Source: Pseudomonas endophytica (GTDB lineage Bacteria; Pseudomonadota; Gammaproteobacteria; Pseudomonadales; Pseudomonadaceae). From it: a stretch of 64,000 nucleotides of DNA. Position 1 is the first letter of the stretch. Every line of letters starts with the position of its first letter. Location: the NCBI RefSeq assembly GCF_001411475.1, contig NZ_LLWH01000220.1:29304-93303 (forward strand), read 5' to 3'. Position numbers and translations under genes: made by a program. Shown piece after piece: positions 32,979 through 42,076 of this stretch. A model generated the notes under the pieces. It was not told where the DNA came from, ran no database searches, and saw only the letters and a list, made by a program, of their open reading frames with translations.

Positions 32979-34151
32979 TTAGGGACGTTGGATGAACTTC
33001 ACGTCCGAGGGCGCATCCATGGCCAGTTTTTGCAGGGTTTTGCCCAGCTTACCGGTGGCTGGATCACGCTCAAGCACCACGATTTCGTTACTCATCTGGT
33101 TGGCGATCAGCAGGAATTTGCCATTGGGGCTCAGGGTAAATTCACGCGGATGATCACCGTCTACCGAGCGCCGCTGGATCTCGTTCAGTTCACCATTCGC
33201 CGGGTCAATGGCAAACACCAGAATCTCGTTAGCTTTGCCGCGATTACTCACGTACAGAAATTTGCCATCGGCTGAGGCATGCAAGGCACCGGCGGCTCGG
33301 TTCTGCGCAGGCATGCCACGAGCCAAGTCCACAGTCTGACGCTGTTTGAGCTGACCGTTGTCATAGTCAAACACAAACACTTGAGCACTCATTTCAGTGG
33401 TCAGGTACGCGTGCTTGCCATCGTTGGAGAACAGCAAGTGACGCGGCCCGCTACCCGGTGGCAATTCAATTGCCTCGGGCGTGGAGGCAACTAGGGGATG
33501 TTCAGGGTTGGTAGCAGGGTCGTAGCGGTAAACAAAGACTTTGTCTGCCCCCAGGTCACTGGCGAAGACAAACTTGCCGTCAGGTGAGGAAACCACCGAA
33601 TGCACATGGGCAGACACCTGACGTTCAGGGTTCACCCGGCTCGGCTGATGGCTGCTCATTTGCGTCACGGGCTGCAACTGGCCATCGAAACTGATCGGCA
33701 GCACTGCCAAGCTGCCACCTGGATCGACGCCCACCCCGTAGTTGGCCACAAACAGGAACTTTTCATCACCACTGAGGCTGGAATGCGTCGGGTTTTCGCC
33801 CAACGTTTTAACCTGACTGAGCAGGCGCAACTCGTGGGTCGAGGGGTCAATCGAAAGACTGCTGACGCGCCCTACTACGTCAGACTGACCCTGGCCATTC
33901 TCATTCACCACAAACAGACGGCTCTGATCTTTAGACAAGGTCAGCCAGGACGGGTTGGCTGCCTTGAAAACCTGCAACGGCTCAGGAGTAATGCGCCCCT
34001 TCTGGCTGTCGAACTGCAGGCGGTAAATGCCTTGGCTTTTACCTTGAGTGTAAGAACCCACCAGCAGTTCAGGGTCGCGCTCAGGCGCTGCGCTGGCCGA
34101 CATCGCCCCCACACTTGAGGCCATCAGCAAGGGCAACCATTTAAGCTTCAT
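32979..34151 (-). CDS. Periplasmic beta-propeller lactonase (6-phosphogluconolactonase-like)
   Basis: 390 residues with a signal peptide (residues 1-22, likely cleavage after SASA), so periplasmic. The mature protein is a seven-bladed propeller of the lactonase/YbhE family: VGSYTQG (~31-37), repeated blade motifs such as HSVVSSPDGKFVFASDLGADKVFVY and GALHASADGKFLYVSNRG, and SGPRHLLFSNDGKHAYLTTE with the conserved Arg-His pair. Enzymes of this family open sugar lactones. Because the gene neighbours an aldonate-type catabolic locus, hydrolysis of a sugar lactone in the periplasm is a reasonable inference; the true substrate is unknown. Confidence 0.87.
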   Translation of the reverse strand: MKLKWLPLLMASSVGAMSASAAPERDPELLVGSYTQGKSQGIYRLQFDSQKGRITPEPLQVFKAANPSWLTLSKDQSRLFVVNENGQGQSDVVGRVSSLSIDPSTHELRLLSQVKTLGENPTHSSLSGDEKFLFVANYGVGVDPGGSLAVLPISFDGQLQPVTQMSSHQPSRVNPERQVSAHVHSVVSSPDGKFVFASDLGADKVFVYRYDPATNPEHPLVASTPEAIELPPGSGPRHLLFSNDGKHAYLTTEMSAQVFVFDYDNGQLKQRQTVDLARGMPAQNRAAGALHASADGKFLYVSNRGKANEILVFAIDPANGELNEIQRRSVDGDHPREFTLSPNGKFLLIANQMSNEIVVLERDPATGKLGKTLQKLAMDAPSDVKFIQRP

Positions 34152-34440
34152 TCGCTACCTCATGTTCATCGTCTTCGTTGCTTGCGGACCAAGCTTTTAC
34201 GCAAATCAACCGGTGTTCGCCCGAGTCGCCAGTTAGCGTCCAGCTTTGCAACGGTTCGTCAAACACCGCAGCATCTACCTGTTGCAGCGTAAAGCTCCAG
34301 CGCTTGTTCGCCCGACCGTCCATGGCCTGAATGAGGAGCGTGTCGTCATCCACAGAAAACTCAAAAGCATGCAACCCGTCGATTTCCAGCATATCGCTGG
34401 TTTCAAGGGCTGCGCGCAAGGTCTGGTTTGAATCGCTCAT
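34141..34440 (-). CDS. DUF5629 family small protein
   Basis: A 99-residue acidic protein; its end overlaps the start of the lactonase-like gene by 11 bases, so the two are probably translated from one mRNA. It reads ALETSDMLEIDGLHAFEFSV, then RANKRWSFTLQQVDAA and LTGDSGEHRLICVKAWS, which I recognise as a Pseudomonas-conserved family. There is no signal peptide. The function is unknown. Confidence 0.75.
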   Translation of the reverse strand: MSDSNQTLRAALETSDMLEIDGLHAFEFSVDDDTLLIQAMDGRANKRWSFTLQQVDAAVFDEPLQSWTLTGDSGEHRLICVKAWSASNEDDEHEVANEA

Positions 34441-34503
34441 TAATCAATCACCTGTTAGAAAGGCGCAATGATAGGTCAAACCTGCACGCAGGTTAAGGCA
34501 GGC

Positions 34504-35469
34504 TTAGATCACTCGGTCAGGCGGCACTTGGCCGTTAAGCGCGCACTGCAGATTATGGGCTGCGGTGCGCGCCATTAAGGCTCTGGCTTCGACGGTTGCC
34601 GAGCCGATATGAGGCAAGGCGGATAACCGGCTCAAGCGCAGCAGAGGCGAATCTGCGGGTAAAGGCTCTTGGGCAAATACGTCAAGCCCGGCAGCGCGAA
34701 TCCCGCCGCGTTGTAACACCTCAATCAACGCAGTCTCATCCACCACTGGCCCGCGGGACACGTTAAGGAAAATGCTGTGCGGCCCCATCTTGGCAAACTC
34801 GCGGGCGCCGATCAGCTGTCGAGTGTTGTCCGAGAGCGGCACGCACACACAAATAAAGTCGGCTTGCGCCAACAATTGATCTAACTCAAGCCTTTGCGCG
34901 CCCAACTCCTGCTCTAACGCCGGTTTATTCGATTGCCCGCTGTAAACGATGGACATACCAAAGCCAAAATGACCTCGCCGAGCGATAGCCGCCCCAATGC
35001 GCCCCAAACCGATGATGCCCAGGCGTTTGCCGTGAACATCGGTGCCAAACATCGACTCGGGGATATTTTTTTCCAACCATTGGCCCCGACGCACCCAATC
35101 CGCCATTTCCAGTGCGCGACGGGCCGTCATCATCAACAACAGGAACGCCGTGTCGGCGGTAGTTTCCGTGACCGCATCCGGGGTGTTCGTCAGACCTATG
35201 CCGCGCTCGCGCAAATACGCCAGGTCGTAGTTGTCATAACCGGCCGAGACGCTGGCGATCACTTTAAGGCGCGGCGCACGCTCCAGCAGCTTTCGGTCCA
35301 GCTTAAGGCTCGCGCCCAGCATGGCGTCGGCTTCAGCCAGAGCAGCCATAAAGCGTTGCTCATCCGCACCCAGCGGGTCCAGGCAATAGGTCACGTGATA
35401 GAGGTTATTAAGTTCAGCCAGCACGTGCTCTGAAGACACCCGACTGAAAATAAGCAGATTAGGCTTCAT
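34504..35469 (-). CDS. D-2-hydroxyacid dehydrogenase (2-ketogluconate reductase-like)
   Basis: 321 residues from the ATG at 35469, which has GGGAG upstream; the longer frame begins at 35493. The NAD(P)-binding motif is LGIIGLGRIGAAIARR (~148-163). Catalytic Arg lies in LNVSRGPVVDE (~233-243), Glu in the VFAQEPLP segment and His in LPHIGSATVEAR (~288-299). Family members reduce 2-keto acids such as glyoxylate, hydroxypyruvate or 2-ketogluconate. The neighbouring ACS transporter, 20 bases upstream in the same operon, suggests a sugar-acid substrate, possibly a 2-ketoaldonate; that is inference. Confidence 0.88.
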   Translation of the reverse strand: MKPNLLIFSRVSSEHVLAELNNLYHVTYCLDPLGADEQRFMAALAEADAMLGASLKLDRKLLERAPRLKVIASVSAGYDNYDLAYLRERGIGLTNTPDAVTETTADTAFLLLMMTARRALEMADWVRRGQWLEKNIPESMFGTDVHGKRLGIIGLGRIGAAIARRGHFGFGMSIVYSGQSNKPALEQELGAQRLELDQLLAQADFICVCVPLSDNTRQLIGAREFAKMGPHSIFLNVSRGPVVDETALIEVLQRGGIRAAGLDVFAQEPLPADSPLLRLSRLSALPHIGSATVEARALMARTAAHNLQCALNGQVPPDRVI

Positions 35470-35489
35470 GTTCGCTCCCATTAAACGGC

Positions 35490-36794
35490 TCATTGATTAA
35501 CCCGGTAGTAACGGGCAGGAATCCCCCAGATCACCAGCATCGTGGCCAACACACAGACGCCACTCAACACGTAAAGCGCTGGGGTGGCGCTGCCGCTCAG
35601 GTCTTTAATACGGCCCACCATAAAGGGCGCGATGACACCGCCCAGTTGGCCCAGCGAGTTGATCAGCGCAATCCCGGCAGCAGCCGCTAAGCCAGTGAGA
35701 AAGCGCGGAGGGATCGTCCAGAAAATCGGCATCCAGGCGATGATGCCGGTCATGATCATGCTCATGCCCACCATCAATGGCAGTAACTGGCCTGGGAACC
35801 AGGCGCACAGTAGATAGCCCGCGGCGGTCAGCAAGGCGCAACCGGCCATGTGCCAACGGCGCTCGGCACGTTTGTCGGAGCTGTAACCGATCATTAGATT
35901 GCCTGCGGCGGCGATCAGATAGGGAATCATGGTCAACAGGCCAATATCGAATGTGTCAGCCACGCCTGCGCTTTTGATCAGTTGCGGCATCCAAAACAGC
36001 AGCCCAGTCAACGCCATGACCAAACACAGATAAATCACCGACATCACGTAAGTGGTGGGCAGTTTCCAGACATCGGCAAAAGAGCTGGAAGACTCAGGTT
36101 TCGGCTCGCTGGCCATGCGCTCCAGCATCACCTTTTTCTCATCGGCCGATAACCAGTGTGCGTCTTCAATCTTGTCACTGAGCAGCCACAGCACCACAAA
36201 CCCCAACACCACCGAAGGCAAACCTTCCAACAGGAACAGCCACTTCCACCCAGCCAGCCCGTAAACCCCGTCAAAGTGACCGAGGATAAAACCAGCTAAT
36301 GGCCCGCCGACAATCCCGCACAGGCAGATAGAGCTTTTGAAATAAGCATTCACTCGCGCCCGGCGATTGCCCGGATACCACTGCGTGAAGTAATACAGCA
36401 CCCCCGGAACAAACCCGGCTTCCATCACACCGATGAGGAAACGCAAGGTGTAGAACCAGAATTCGTTGTGCACAAACATCATGCACGCCGACGTAATGCC
36501 CCAAGTCACCATGATGCGGGCGATCCAGACGCGGGCACCGATCTTATGCAGCAGTACATTGCTCGGCACCTCGAACAGGAAGTAGCCGACGAAAAACAAG
36601 CTAGCCCCTAGCCCATATACGGTTTCGCTAAACCCTAGATCACTTTGCATCTGCAATTTAGCGAAGCTGATATTGACCCGGTCTAGGTAGGCAAACAGAA
36701 AGCACACAATAAACAGCGGGATAATCCGCCAGTTCACTTTGCGGTACAGCGCATCGTCCAGTGATTGCGTGGTCGATAGAGTTTCAGCAGTCAT
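35490..36794 (-). CDS. MFS transporter, ACS (anion:cation symporter) family, copy 1
   Basis: 434 residues with 12 predicted membrane segments. ACS features: FLFAYLDRVNISFAKLQMQ in the first helix/loop region (~32-50), GLGASLFFVGYFLFEVPSN (~62-80), RFLIGVMEAGFVPGVLYY (~118-135) and AAAGIALINSLGQLGG in the second half. ACS members import sugar acids (glucarate, galactonate, tartrate) with protons. It lies between the FAH-family enzyme and the dehydrogenase in what looks like one minus-strand operon. A second ACS carrier is encoded 3 kb upstream; the two are clearly different in sequence and may import different acids. Confidence 0.93.
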   Translation of the reverse strand: MTAETLSTTQSLDDALYRKVNWRIIPLFIVCFLFAYLDRVNISFAKLQMQSDLGFSETVYGLGASLFFVGYFLFEVPSNVLLHKIGARVWIARIMVTWGITSACMMFVHNEFWFYTLRFLIGVMEAGFVPGVLYYFTQWYPGNRRARVNAYFKSSICLCGIVGGPLAGFILGHFDGVYGLAGWKWLFLLEGLPSVVLGFVVLWLLSDKIEDAHWLSADEKKVMLERMASEPKPESSSSFADVWKLPTTYVMSVIYLCLVMALTGLLFWMPQLIKSAGVADTFDIGLLTMIPYLIAAAGNLMIGYSSDKRAERRWHMAGCALLTAAGYLLCAWFPGQLLPLMVGMSMIMTGIIAWMPIFWTIPPRFLTGLAAAAGIALINSLGQLGGVIAPFMVGRIKDLSGSATPALYVLSGVCVLATMLVIWGIPARYYRVNQ

Positions 36795-36888
36795 GGCGCA
36801 CCTGTGATTATTTTTTTAAGGTGTTGCAAAGCGCCTAGATACCAGCATTTCCAGGCGTCAATCGCTGCGGGTGATCCAAGTTGTCGGT

Positions 36889-37887
36889 TTACAGCGTGCC
36901 CATAGCGCCGGGCTTGAACACCGCATCTACCGGCTCAATGCCGTTGATCAGAGGCGCGCCGAACTCCGTTTGGCTAATTTCAAAAAAGTCGCCTGGCTGT
37001 GTGCGGATACCGGCGGCAAACGATAGGGTGGCGGTGCCGAAAAAGTGGATGTGCACATCGCCGGGGCGTAAAAATTGGCGGTACTTGAAGTGGTGGTATT
37101 CGAGGTTTTCCACGCTGTGGCACATGTTCTCTTCGCCACTGAGAAATTCGTTTTCCCACAATACTTGGCCGTCACGGATGATCCGGCTGCTGCCCGCCAA
37201 ATGTTGCGGCAACTCGCCCACGCGCAACTCAGGCCCAAACGAGCAACTGCGCAGTTTGGAATGCGCCAGGTACAGGTAGTTCTTGCGCTCCATCACATGG
37301 TCGGAGAACTCGTTACCCACCGCAAAGCCCAAGCGGTAGGGCTTGGCGTCGTGACCGATCACATAAAGGCCGCCGATTTCTGGCTCTTCACCCGCATCTT
37401 CGGCAAACGGCGGTAACGGGAACGCCGCACCAGGACGCACCACCGTGCTGCCATCGCCTTTGTAGAACCATTCCGGTTGCACCCCTGCATGCCCGCTATT
37501 CGGTTTACCGCCCTCCACGCCCCATTTGAAGATTCGCATGGTGTCGGTCAACGCGGCCTCATCACCGGCCTGTTGATGCATTTTGTCCCGCGCCGAGGCG
37601 CTTCCCAAATGGGTCAGACCCGTGCCGCTAATCAGCATGTGCGCCGGGTCTGGATGATCCAGTGGCGGCAGGATTCGCAATTCGCTAAGCAGTGCTGGGT
37701 AGTCATGGGTGTCCCCCAGACCGTGTGCCTGTACTTGCTGCGCCAGGTCGGTGGCCGCCTCGATTGCCGCCAGCGCCAAATCGCGCACGCTGGTTGCGCC
37801 CTGCACTTCGCGCACCTGATCGGCCGTCACGACACCGACGCGTCGCTCACCGTTGTTCAATTCAAACTGTACTAAACGCATAGTCAT
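36889..37887 (-). CDS. FAH-family hydratase/hydrolase, AraD1 (GguC)-like
   Basis: 332 residues. The C-terminal fumarylacetoacetate-hydrolase fold holds the metal ligands: EPEIGGLYVIG (~167-177), and the region FAVGNEFSDHVMERKNYLYLAHSKLRSCSFGPEL (positions ~188-221, key residues Asn192, Asp196, Lys208). The AraD1 type is recognised by this NEFSDHV/SKLRSCSFGP pattern. Members act on 2-keto-3-deoxy aldonic acids in non-phosphorylative sugar pathways, the step after an IlvD/Edd dehydratase, and such a dehydratase is encoded divergently nearby. Start could be ATG 37887 or 37881. Confidence 0.83.
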   Translation of the reverse strand: MTMRLVQFELNNGERRVGVVTADQVREVQGATSVRDLALAAIEAATDLAQQVQAHGLGDTHDYPALLSELRILPPLDHPDPAHMLISGTGLTHLGSASARDKMHQQAGDEAALTDTMRIFKWGVEGGKPNSGHAGVQPEWFYKGDGSTVVRPGAAFPLPPFAEDAGEEPEIGGLYVIGHDAKPYRLGFAVGNEFSDHVMERKNYLYLAHSKLRSCSFGPELRVGELPQHLAGSSRIIRDGQVLWENEFLSGEENMCHSVENLEYHHFKYRQFLRPGDVHIHFFGTATLSFAAGIRTQPGDFFEISQTEFGAPLINGIEPVDAVFKPGAMGTL

Positions 37888-37907
37888 TCTCTCTCTGGGT
37901 ATTCGAT

Positions 37908-39230
37908 TCAGGAGTGGCGAGCCGAGCGGGCGCTGGCTGCATATTCGTTAGGGTTGAGTGCGTATTTACGCTCAAGCAGGTGGTAAACCACCCAGGTCAG
38001 GCACAACCCGAAGACCATCACCCCCGAGAGGAAATACAACCCGGAGGCCAAGTTGCCGGTGTATTCCTTGAGGGCGCCGATCGCGAACGGGCCGAGATAA
38101 CCGCCAAGGTTGCCCACTGAGTTGATTAGAGCAATGCCGGCTGCGGCGCTGGCACCGGCAAAAAATCGGCCGGGCAACGTCCAGAAAATAGCGGTGCAGG
38201 AGAATAACGAGAAAGCCACCAAACACAGCGCCGCCAGTTGCAGCACCGGTATCGTCGACCAAGCACTGGCAAATAAGCCGATAGCACCCAGCACATACAG
38301 CACGGCCAGATGGCCATAACGGTCATTCAGGCGGTCGGAACTGCGCGGAATAATCAGCAAACCGAGAATGCCGAAAATGTACGGCACCGACGACACAAAA
38401 CCGGTGGTCAAGTCGCTGCCGCCAAACTGTTTGATTAAGGTCGGCAACCACAAGCCCAAACCGTAAATGCTCAAGGTCACGGGCAGGTAGAACAACGCTA
38501 ACAGTAAGACCCGCTTGTCTTTCAAGGCATGCAGCGGATTGCCGTGGCGGGTCTGCCCATAGGCTTGCAAGTCCTTTTCCAGCTCACCGACCAGCCAGTC
38601 TTTCTCGCGTTGGTCCATCCAGTTGACCTGCTGCGGGCCGTCCGGCAAATAGCGCAGAACCGGCCAGGTCAACAGCAACGCGGGCATTCCGATCACGATA
38701 AACAGCCATTGCCAGCCATGCAGGCCCAGCACACCTTCCATGCCCAGCAAACCACCGGACACGGGGCCGGTGATCATCATGGCAATCGGTTGCGAGAGGA
38801 TAAACAAGCCTAAGATCTTGCCGCGGTGGCGCACCGGGAACCACTGGGTGATGTAGTACAGCACCCCAGGGAAGAACCCCGCTTCAGCCACACCCAGTAA
38901 AAAGCGCATCACATAGAAGCTGTGCGGCCCTTGCACAAAGGCCATACCAATGGTGATTGCGCCCCACGTCAGCATGATCCTGGCGAACCAGCGTCGAGCG
39001 CCAAAGCGCTCCAGCATCAGGTTGCTAGGGATCTCCATCAGGAAATAGCCGATAAAAAACAGCCCCGCCCCCAAACCATAGGCGGCATCGCCAATGCCGA
39101 TATCCGCGCCCATGTGCAACTTGGCAAAGCCCACGGCAGAGCGGTCTACGTAGGCGATGAGGTAGAGCAGGATCAGAAAGGGAATCAGTTTGAGCGTGAT
39201 ACGACGAATAAGCCTGAGTTCTTGGCTCAT
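37908..39230 (-). CDS. MFS transporter, ACS family, copy 2
   Basis: 440 residues, 12 predicted membrane segments, with the ACS pattern IAYVDRSAVGFAKLHM (~25-40), RFLLGVAEAGFFPGVLYYITQWFP (~112-135, key residues Arg, Glu, Gly) and ASAAAGIALINSVGNLGGYLG (~355-375). It is the first gene of the minus-strand operon, 20 bases before the FAH-family gene, and has GGGAG upstream of its ATG. It probably imports the acid dehydrated by the divergently encoded IlvD/Edd enzyme. The 189-base divergent promoter region contains two FadR-type operator matches. Confidence 0.93.
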   Translation of the reverse strand: MSQELRLIRRITLKLIPFLILLYLIAYVDRSAVGFAKLHMGADIGIGDAAYGLGAGLFFIGYFLMEIPSNLMLERFGARRWFARIMLTWGAITIGMAFVQGPHSFYVMRFLLGVAEAGFFPGVLYYITQWFPVRHRGKILGLFILSQPIAMMITGPVSGGLLGMEGVLGLHGWQWLFIVIGMPALLLTWPVLRYLPDGPQQVNWMDQREKDWLVGELEKDLQAYGQTRHGNPLHALKDKRVLLLALFYLPVTLSIYGLGLWLPTLIKQFGGSDLTTGFVSSVPYIFGILGLLIIPRSSDRLNDRYGHLAVLYVLGAIGLFASAWSTIPVLQLAALCLVAFSLFSCTAIFWTLPGRFFAGASAAAGIALINSVGNLGGYLGPFAIGALKEYTGNLASGLYFLSGVMVFGLCLTWVVYHLLERKYALNPNEYAASARSARHS

Positions 39231-39320
39231 GAGATCGGTCTCCCATTGTTTTTGTTATGCACCTTTGGAGTGGCCTCGGGTGCATAAGCACCTGGATCAG
39301 CTCTCAGTCGACCGGACTAT

Positions 39321-39333
39321 ATAGTAATACTAT
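39321..39333. promoter_or_regulatory. FadR-type (GntR) operator candidate 1
   Basis: ATAGTAATACTAT is a perfect 13-bp palindrome; its core TAGTAATACTA matches the FadR-subfamily consensus TNGTNNNACNA exactly. It lies about midway between the divergent ACS transporter and dehydratase genes, and a FadR-type regulator is encoded 2 kb away. Confidence 0.6.
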
Positions 39334-39394
39334 TCACGCAACAACTCTTCCAATAAGGCATAAATGGCGCTAATTTAGCAGCATCTAAATCAAT

Positions 39395-39405
39395 TAGTCA
39401 TACAA
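39395..39405. promoter_or_regulatory. FadR-type (GntR) operator candidate 2
   Basis: TAGTCATACAA also matches TNGTNNNACNA exactly, 14 bases before the dehydratase ATG and 73 bases (about seven helical turns) from candidate 1. A regulator bound here would block transcription or ribosome-site exposure of the dehydratase gene. Confidence 0.55.
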
Positions 39406-39419
39406 TAAGAGAAGCAGCC

Positions 39420-41156
39420 ATGTCTGATAAAAACCCTCCTCTACGTTCCGCCCAATGGTTTGGCAGCGCTGATAAAAATGGCTTTATGTACCGCAGTTGG
39501 ATGAAGAACCAAGGCATCGCTGACCATCAGTTCCAAGGCAAACCGATCATTGGCATTTGTAATACGTGGTCTGAGCTGACTCCGTGCAATGCCCATTTCC
39601 GCACCATCGCTGAGCATGTAAAGCGCGGAGTGATTGAAGCGGGCGGCTTCCCGGTGGAGTTCCCAGTGTTCTCAAACGGTGAATCGAACTTGCGTCCGAC
39701 TGCCATGCTCACCCGTAACTTGGCGAGCATGGACGTTGAGGAAGCCATTCGAGGCAACCCGATTGACGGCGTTGTGCTGCTGACAGGCTGCGATAAAACC
39801 ACCCCCGCTCTGCTGATGGGCGCTGCCAGTTGCGACGTGCCCGCCATCGTGGTGACCGGCGGACCGATGCTCAATGGCAAGCACAAAGGCAAAGACATCG
39901 GCGCTGGCACCATCGTCTGGCAAATGCACGAGTCGTATAAGGCGGGCACTATCAGCCTTGATGAGTTCCTGTCGGCTGAAGCGGGCATGTCGCGCTCGGC
40001 CGGCACCTGCAACACCATGGGCACGGCATCGACCATGGCGTGCATGGCCGAAGCGTTAGGCACCTCGCTGCCGCACAATGCGGCGATTCCGGCAGTCGAT
40101 TCGCGCCGCTATGTGTTGGCCCACATGTCTGGGATGCGTGCAGTACAGATGGTGCGTGAAGACTTGCGCCTGTCTAAAGTGCTGACCAAAGAAGCCTTCG
40201 AGAATGCGATCCGGGTGAATGCGGCCATCGGCGGTTCGACCAACGCGGTGATCCACTTAAAAGCCATTGCTGGCCGCATCGGCGTCGATTTGGAATTGGA
40301 CGACTGGACCCGTATCGGCCGTGCTACCCCGACGCTGGTTGACTTGCAGCCTTCAGGCCGATTTTTGATGGAAGAGTTCTACTACGCGGGCGGCCTGCCT
40401 GCAGTGTTGCGTCGTATGGGCGAAAACAACCTCATCCCGCACCCAGATGCTCTGACGGTCAATGGCAACAGTCTGTGGGAAAACGTCAAAAATTCACCTA
40501 TTTATGGCGATGACGAAGTGATCCGCGCCATTGACAACCCGCTGGTGGCCGACGGCGGTATCTGTGTACTGCGCGGTAACTTGGCACCACTCGGTGCGGT
40601 ACTCAAACCCTCGGCCGCCACCCCGGCCCTGATGAAGCACCGTGGGCAAGCCGTGGTGTTTGAAAACTTTGACATGTACAAGGCGCGGATCAATGACCCG
40701 GAATTGGAGGTCACCGCCGACTCGATTCTGGTGATGAAAAACTGCGGGCCCAAAGGTTATCCGGGTATGGCCGAAGTCGGCAACATGGGCTTACCGGCCA
40801 AACTTCTGGCTCAGGGCGTGACGGACATGGTGCGAATTTCGGATGCTCGCATGAGCGGCACCGCTTATGGCACCGTGGTGTTGCACGTCGCCCCAGAAGC
40901 CGCCGCCGGTGGGCCATTGGCTGGTGTTCAAGAAGGCGATTGGATCGAGCTGGACTGCGCAAGCGGACGTTTGCATCTGGACATTTCGGACGCGGAATTG
41001 GCTGCGCGTCTGGCTGCCATTGAACCGCCACAACATCAGTTGATTGGCGGTTATCGTCAGCTCTACATCGACCATGTTATGCAGGCCGACCAAGGCTGCG
41101 ACTTTGACTTCTTGGTCGGCTGTCGCGGTTCAGAAGTGCCCCGCCACTCACACTGA
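39420..41156 (+). CDS. IlvD/Edd-family aldonate dehydratase (L-arabonate dehydratase-like)
   Basis: 578 residues, the length of the sugar-acid branch of the family. Iron-sulfur cluster cysteines are expected in GICNTWSELTPCN (~45-57), LLTGCDKTTPALLMG (~120-134) and SAGTCNTMGTASTMA (~190-204). Other family features are NAAIGGSTNAVIHL (~262-275), KNCGPKGYPGMAEVGNMG (~440-457) and the late DARMSGTAYGTVVLHV (~474-489). It dehydrates an aldonic acid to a 2-keto-3-deoxy acid. Arabonate, fuconate, galactonate or xylonate are possible; the family members cannot be told apart by eye. It is transcribed away from the transporter operon. Confidence 0.9.
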   Translation: MSDKNPPLRSAQWFGSADKNGFMYRSWMKNQGIADHQFQGKPIIGICNTWSELTPCNAHFRTIAEHVKRGVIEAGGFPVEFPVFSNGESNLRPTAMLTRNLASMDVEEAIRGNPIDGVVLLTGCDKTTPALLMGAASCDVPAIVVTGGPMLNGKHKGKDIGAGTIVWQMHESYKAGTISLDEFLSAEAGMSRSAGTCNTMGTASTMACMAEALGTSLPHNAAIPAVDSRRYVLAHMSGMRAVQMVREDLRLSKVLTKEAFENAIRVNAAIGGSTNAVIHLKAIAGRIGVDLELDDWTRIGRATPTLVDLQPSGRFLMEEFYYAGGLPAVLRRMGENNLIPHPDALTVNGNSLWENVKNSPIYGDDEVIRAIDNPLVADGGICVLRGNLAPLGAVLKPSAATPALMKHRGQAVVFENFDMYKARINDPELEVTADSILVMKNCGPKGYPGMAEVGNMGLPAKLLAQGVTDMVRISDARMSGTAYGTVVLHVAPEAAAGGPLAGVQEGDWIELDCASGRLHLDISDAELAARLAAIEPPQHQLIGGYRQLYIDHVMQADQGCDFDFLVGCRGSEVPRHSH

Positions 41157-41284
41157 TAACGTCAATAGCGGGGCTGCACCTTCAAACCCGGCCTCGCAGC
41201 GCTTTGAACCTAAGCGTGAGGCGCGGGTTTATTCGGTGCCTGTTATGATCGACGCTTTTCATCGACAGGATCGGCCCGCGCCCA

Positions 41285-41998
41285 ATGGATTACCGTCAAC
41301 CTTCCGAACGCAAAAGTATGCACGCGCGCATCGTTCAAGAACTCGGCATGCAGATTGTTTCCGGTCGTTTTAAACCCGATGACAAACTGCCCGCCGAAGC
41401 CTTGCTCTGCGAAGACTATGCAGTCAGCCGCCCGGTGCTGCGCGAAGCCACGCGGGTCTTGGTGGCCAAAGGGCTGGTGTATTCCAAACCGCGCGTGGGC
41501 ACGGTGGTCAAGGCTCGCCGTGAATGGCACATGCTCGACCCGGATGTATTGCACTGGCTGATGCAAAGCTCACCGCAAAATGAGTTTTTTGCCTTGCTGA
41601 CCAGTGTGCGCAGCATTATCGAACCCGCAGTCGCCGCTCTCGCCGCTCAACATGCGACAGATGAGGAAGTGGCGTTGATCCGTGAGGCGTATGAGCGCAT
41701 GGAGCGTGCGCAGAGCCCCGAAGCCCTGTTGCAGCCAGACCTGGACTTTCACAGTCGGATTGCCGATGCGACCCACAATGACTTACTGGCCAACCTGTGC
41801 AACATGCTATCACTGGCGTTGCGTGAGGCGCTCAAGCACTCCAATCAACGGCCCAACTTGCATGAGTTAGCGTTGCCCCGGCACAAAGCGATTTTGACGG
41901 CGATTGAAAATCACGACGCGCTGGGCGCACGGCATGCCACGTTGGTGCAGTTGGATGATGCGCGCACAGCGTTGGATGTGGTGTTGGGACGGGATTGA
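41285..41998 (+). CDS. GntR-family regulator, FadR subfamily (FCD domain)
   Basis: 237 residues. The winged helix-turn-helix is at ~10-75 (IVQELGMQIVSGRFKPDDKL then SRPVLREATRVLVAKGLV), and an all-helical FCD domain at ~95-225 shows the metal/ligand residues DLDFHSRIADATHN (~154-167) and LPRHKAILTAI (~200-210). It is encoded just downstream of the dehydratase, 128 bases after it. It is the most likely repressor of the sugar-acid genes, released by the acid or its 2-keto-3-deoxy product, and two sequences matching the FadR consensus sit in the divergent promoter region. Confidence 0.92.
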   Translation: MDYRQPSERKSMHARIVQELGMQIVSGRFKPDDKLPAEALLCEDYAVSRPVLREATRVLVAKGLVYSKPRVGTVVKARREWHMLDPDVLHWLMQSSPQNEFFALLTSVRSIIEPAVAALAAQHATDEEVALIREAYERMERAQSPEALLQPDLDFHSRIADATHNDLLANLCNMLSLALREALKHSNQRPNLHELALPRHKAILTAIENHDALGARHATLVQLDDARTALDVVLGRD

Positions 41999-42076
41999 TT
42001 CAGCGCTTACTGAAAACCAGCCGATTGCGCCTTAATCATCAGTTGGGCCCCGTCCCTTCTCATCCGCGTTTGTCTT

